A DNA stretch of 64,000 nucleotides. Source: Dyadobacter flavalbus (lineage in GTDB: Bacteria; Bacteroidota; Bacteroidia; Cytophagales; Spirosomataceae). A model generated the notes under the pieces. It was given only the letters and a program-made list of their open reading frames with translations. It ran no database searches and was not told the origin of the DNA. This document shows, piece by piece, positions 61,842 to 64,000 of this stretch. The stretch is from NCBI RefSeq assembly GCF_006149045.1, contig NZ_VBSN01000027.1, positions 310,001-374,000 on the forward strand. The letters are read 5' to 3'. How positions within the stretch are numbered: the stretch's first letter is position 1; each line of letters opens with the position of its first letter. Made by a program: the position numbers and the translations under genes.

Positions 61842-64000
61842 ATGGGAAAAATTTTACAAAGACTTATTGTCATGCTGATGATGGTAAGCAGTCCTGTTTT
61901 CGCTCAAACGATTACAGGAACCGTTAAGTCGGGCTCCGATGGCCAAGCCTTACCGGGAGTTTCGGTTCTGGTTAAAGGTACCACCAATGGTACGACGACG
62001 GATGCTGACGGAAAATTCAGTATTGCTGCTTCTCAGAACAGTACACTTGTTTTTTCATTTATCGGTTACAAATCGATCGAAGCACCGGTAGGAAACAAGA
62101 CAACACTGGACGTCGTTCTGAACGAAGATGCGTCGCAATTGAATGAAGTAGTAGTAACGGCACTTGGGATTTCCAAAGAACAACGTGCACTGGGTTATGC
62201 CACAGCAATCGTAAACAACGAAGCTTTAATCAAAACGGCTTCGCCAAACTTTGCAACGGCACTTTACGGAAAAGCACCGGGTGTGACGATCAATGCAACG
62301 CCGGGCGGAGCTACTTCTGGTGTAAGTATCAACATCCGCGGTTTCAGCTCCATTACAGGTAATACACAGCCCCTGATCGTTCTGGACGGTATTCCGATTC
62401 GTAACGGTGAGGCTCGCAACGGTGACTTCTGGGCGGATCAGCGTTTGCGCGGAAACGGTCTTCTGGATTTGAACCCTGCTGATATCGAGAACATTTCGGT
62501 ATTGAAAGGTGCTTCTGCTGCTGCATTGTATGGCTCGGAAGCTGTTAACGGGGTTTTGCTTGTAACTACCAAAACTGGTAAAGGTAAAAAAGGCCTTGGA
62601 GTTGATTTTAACGCCAGCTACAATGTTGATAAAATTGCTTATTTGCCACGTTATCAAGATGTAAGAGGTCCGGGTTATCCGTTGAACTACAACAATGGTG
62701 GTCAGGATGCAGCAGGTTTTATCTACTACGATACCGACGGTGACGGCGTTAAGGAAACAAGAGGCTTACTTGGTGCAACAGTTAACTTCGGTCCTAAATT
62801 TGACGGACAGCCAGTAATGGCTTGGGATGGAAAGATCAGACCTTATTCTCCATCCGGTAACAGCTATGCCGATTTGTTTGAAAATGCGAGCAGCTCAAAC
62901 ATCAATCTCTCTATTTCAAAGGCAACTGACAATGCAAATATCCGTTTTTCATTTACCCGTCAGGACAATGGAATGATTAGCTATAAGTCTAAAAACAGCA
63001 AGAATATCGCTAACCTAAATGCGAGCTTCAACCTGAACAAAAAGCTGAAAACGGATTTAATGGTTAACTATGTAAACCAATATACTTACAACAGACCTTT
63101 TAAAGTGGATCGTATGATCAACAACTTTACGGGTATGATGAACCGTTTTGAGTCAGCTGACTGGTACAATGACAAATACCAGACAAGTCTTGGCTATAAA
63201 TTTGTAACTGGTGCAGGAACGCAAAGCTTGACTCCAAATGAGAACATTATTTACAATGGTTTCAAAGCAGATATTGCGGATTACGTTTGGAACACGAGAA
63301 AGAACCAGTATTTTGAGTACACAGACCGTGTAATCGCAAGTATTACCCAGCACTGGGACATTCTTGAAAGTCTGAAACTAAGAGGCCGTATCGCAACTGA
63401 CTGGACCAGCGAAAGAATGGAAAACCAAGAATACAGTTCATTACCGCTTGCATTCGGATACTCAGGTAATTTTGGAATGGATAACAACTTGTACAATAAT
63501 GTTTACGGTGATTTACTTTTGACCTATACAAAGAAATTTGGTGAGGATGTAACATTATCTGCGCTTGGAGGTTATACTGCAAACAGAACACTGAATACCT
63601 TTATTCAAAGATCAACTAATGGTGGGTTGAGCACTGAAAACTTCTTCGACCTTGGTGCAAGTGTAAACTTCGCCAATGGCAAGCAATCCAGAATCAGATA
63701 CTTGCGCGATGCTTACATGGGAACACTTAATTTCGATTACAAAAGCCTTTTCTTTGTTGAAGGAACAATCAGAAGAGACCGTACTTCTTCATTGGCACCT
63801 GGTAACAATGCATTTGTTTACCCTTCTGTTAATGCCAGCTTTGTGTTCTCTGACGCATTTAGTCTTCCAAAGTTTTTCAGTTATGGTAAATTGAGAGGTT
63901 CGTTCGGGATTGTGGGTAATTATCCTGAAATCTATCGTGCTAACGTAGCATTTGGGCAAGGAAATCTTAGTGTACAGGAAAGAGGAGGTGCTTCGGTACT
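61842..64000 (+). CDS. SusC/RagA-family TonB-linked outer membrane receptor (3' end outside window)
   Basis: SusC-type receptors import oligosaccharides or peptides across the outer membrane together with a SusD lipoprotein, using TonB energy. The 719 codons visible show a signal peptide (IVMLMMVSSPVFAQ), the CarboxypepD-like domain (ITGTVKSGSDGQALPGVSVL; FIGYKSIEAPV) to about residue 95, the TonB-box/linker region NEVVVTALGI, the plug domain (SGVSINIRGFSSI; LIVLDGIPIRNG; VLKGASAAALYGSEAVNGVL) to about 245, and the first barrel strands. The ATG at 61842 starts the signal peptide. About 250-350 residues are missing. A SusD gene would be expected just beyond the window. The ligand is unknown. 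Confidence 0.95.
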   Translation, partial: MGKILQRLIVMLMMVSSPVFAQTITGTVKSGSDGQALPGVSVLVKGTTNGTTTDADGKFSIAASQNSTLVFSFIGYKSIEAPVGNKTTLDVVLNEDASQLNEVVVTALGISKEQRALGYATAIVNNEALIKTASPNFATALYGKAPGVTINATPGGATSGVSINIRGFSSITGNTQPLIVLDGIPIRNGEARNGDFWADQRLRGNGLLDLNPADIENISVLKGASAAALYGSEAVNGVLLVTTKTGKGKKGLGVDFNASYNVDKIAYLPRYQDVRGPGYPLNYNNGGQDAAGFIYYDTDGDGVKETRGLLGATVNFGPKFDGQPVMAWDGKIRPYSPSGNSYADLFENASSSNINLSISKATDNANIRFSFTRQDNGMISYKSKNSKNIANLNASFNLNKKLKTDLMVNYVNQYTYNRPFKVDRMINNFTGMMNRFESADWYNDKYQTSLGYKFVTGAGTQSLTPNENIIYNGFKADIADYVWNTRKNQYFEYTDRVIASITQHWDILESLKLRGRIATDWTSERMENQEYSSLPLAFGYSGNFGMDNNLYNNVYGDLLLTYTKKFGEDVTLSALGGYTANRTLNTFIQRSTNGGLSTENFFDLGASVNFANGKQSRIRYLRDAYMGTLNFDYKSLFFVEGTIRRDRTSSLAPGNNAFVYPSVNASFVFSDAFSLPKFFSYGKLRGSFGIVGNYPEIYRANVAFGQGNLSVQERGGASV

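Overview
The window looks like chromosome from a Bacteroidota bacterium of the order Cytophagales, probably the Spirosomaceae/Dyadobacter group (an inference from gene content, not from a marker tree). Pointers are a SusC/RagA TonB-linked receptor with the CarboxypepD-like domain, DUF5777, DUF6702, Bacteroidota-type ECF sigma factors, a cysteine-free L32, several matches to the Bacteroidota promoter form TTTG-N19-TAnnTTTG, and Shine-Dalgarno sites that are weak or missing. I found no rRNA, tRNA, CRISPR array, transposase or phage gene. No stretch over 300 bases lacks a gene.

Layout. 1-1.3 kb: cut-off xylulokinase with a perfect palindrome upstream. 1.5-4.5 kb: M28 peptidase, ispE and a cytochrome oxidase subunit III-like protein, plus strand. 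4.5-10 kb: OmpA/PD40 protein, LOG-family protein, Mpl ligase and EttA, minus strand. 10.1-21.1 kb: DUF349 protein, then a hexuronate block made of a LacI regulator, an orphan ECF sigma factor, UxuA, UxaC, KDG kinase, KDPG aldolase and, after KptA and a DUF3784 protein, a UxaB-type reductase. 21.2-29.5 kb: Lon, DUF6702 protein, RseP, a membrane-anchored MutS-like ATPase and an ABC exporter. 29.7-35 kb: acyltransferase, then a tight plus-strand series of sigma factor, membrane/beta-barrel protein, Rieske protein, DUF5777 protein and YceI protein. 35-41.4 kb: large secreted GH2 beta-galactosidase, CoaX, a GGCT-like protein and a conserved protein of unknown function. 41.5-47.2 kb: fatty-acid and translation block yceD-rpmF / plsX-fabH-efp-accB-accC. 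47.2-53.7 kb: sugar acyltransferase, OMP, M61 peptidase, TIGR01777 epimerase, acyltransferase and M48 peptidase. 53.7-55.5 kb: the most accessory-looking part, with a structured element, a small ORF without a good start, and a DUF4143 ATPase carrying a 17-bp perfect inverted repeat over its start codon and a 25-bp direct repeat. 55.5-64 kb: DUF1304 protein, GtaA-like glutaminase, DsbD, ArgB and a cut-off SusC receptor.

How the parts work together. UxaC, the UxaB-like reductase, UxuA, KDG kinase and KDPG aldolase can take a hexuronate to pyruvate and glyceraldehyde-3-phosphate, and the LacI protein next to them is the likely regulator. The acc/fab/pls genes cover initiation of fatty acid synthesis and the first acyl-phosphate step of phospholipid synthesis. 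Lon, RseP, M48, DsbD and OmpA belong to envelope and protein quality control.

The strongest candidates for undescribed biology are the ABC-exporter/membrane-MutS pair (TAATG overlap), the sigma-barrel-Rieske-DUF5777-YceI series, the inverted heptad repeats before uxuA, the structured element at 54.0 kb, and the hairpin that covers the start codon of the DUF4143 ATPase.
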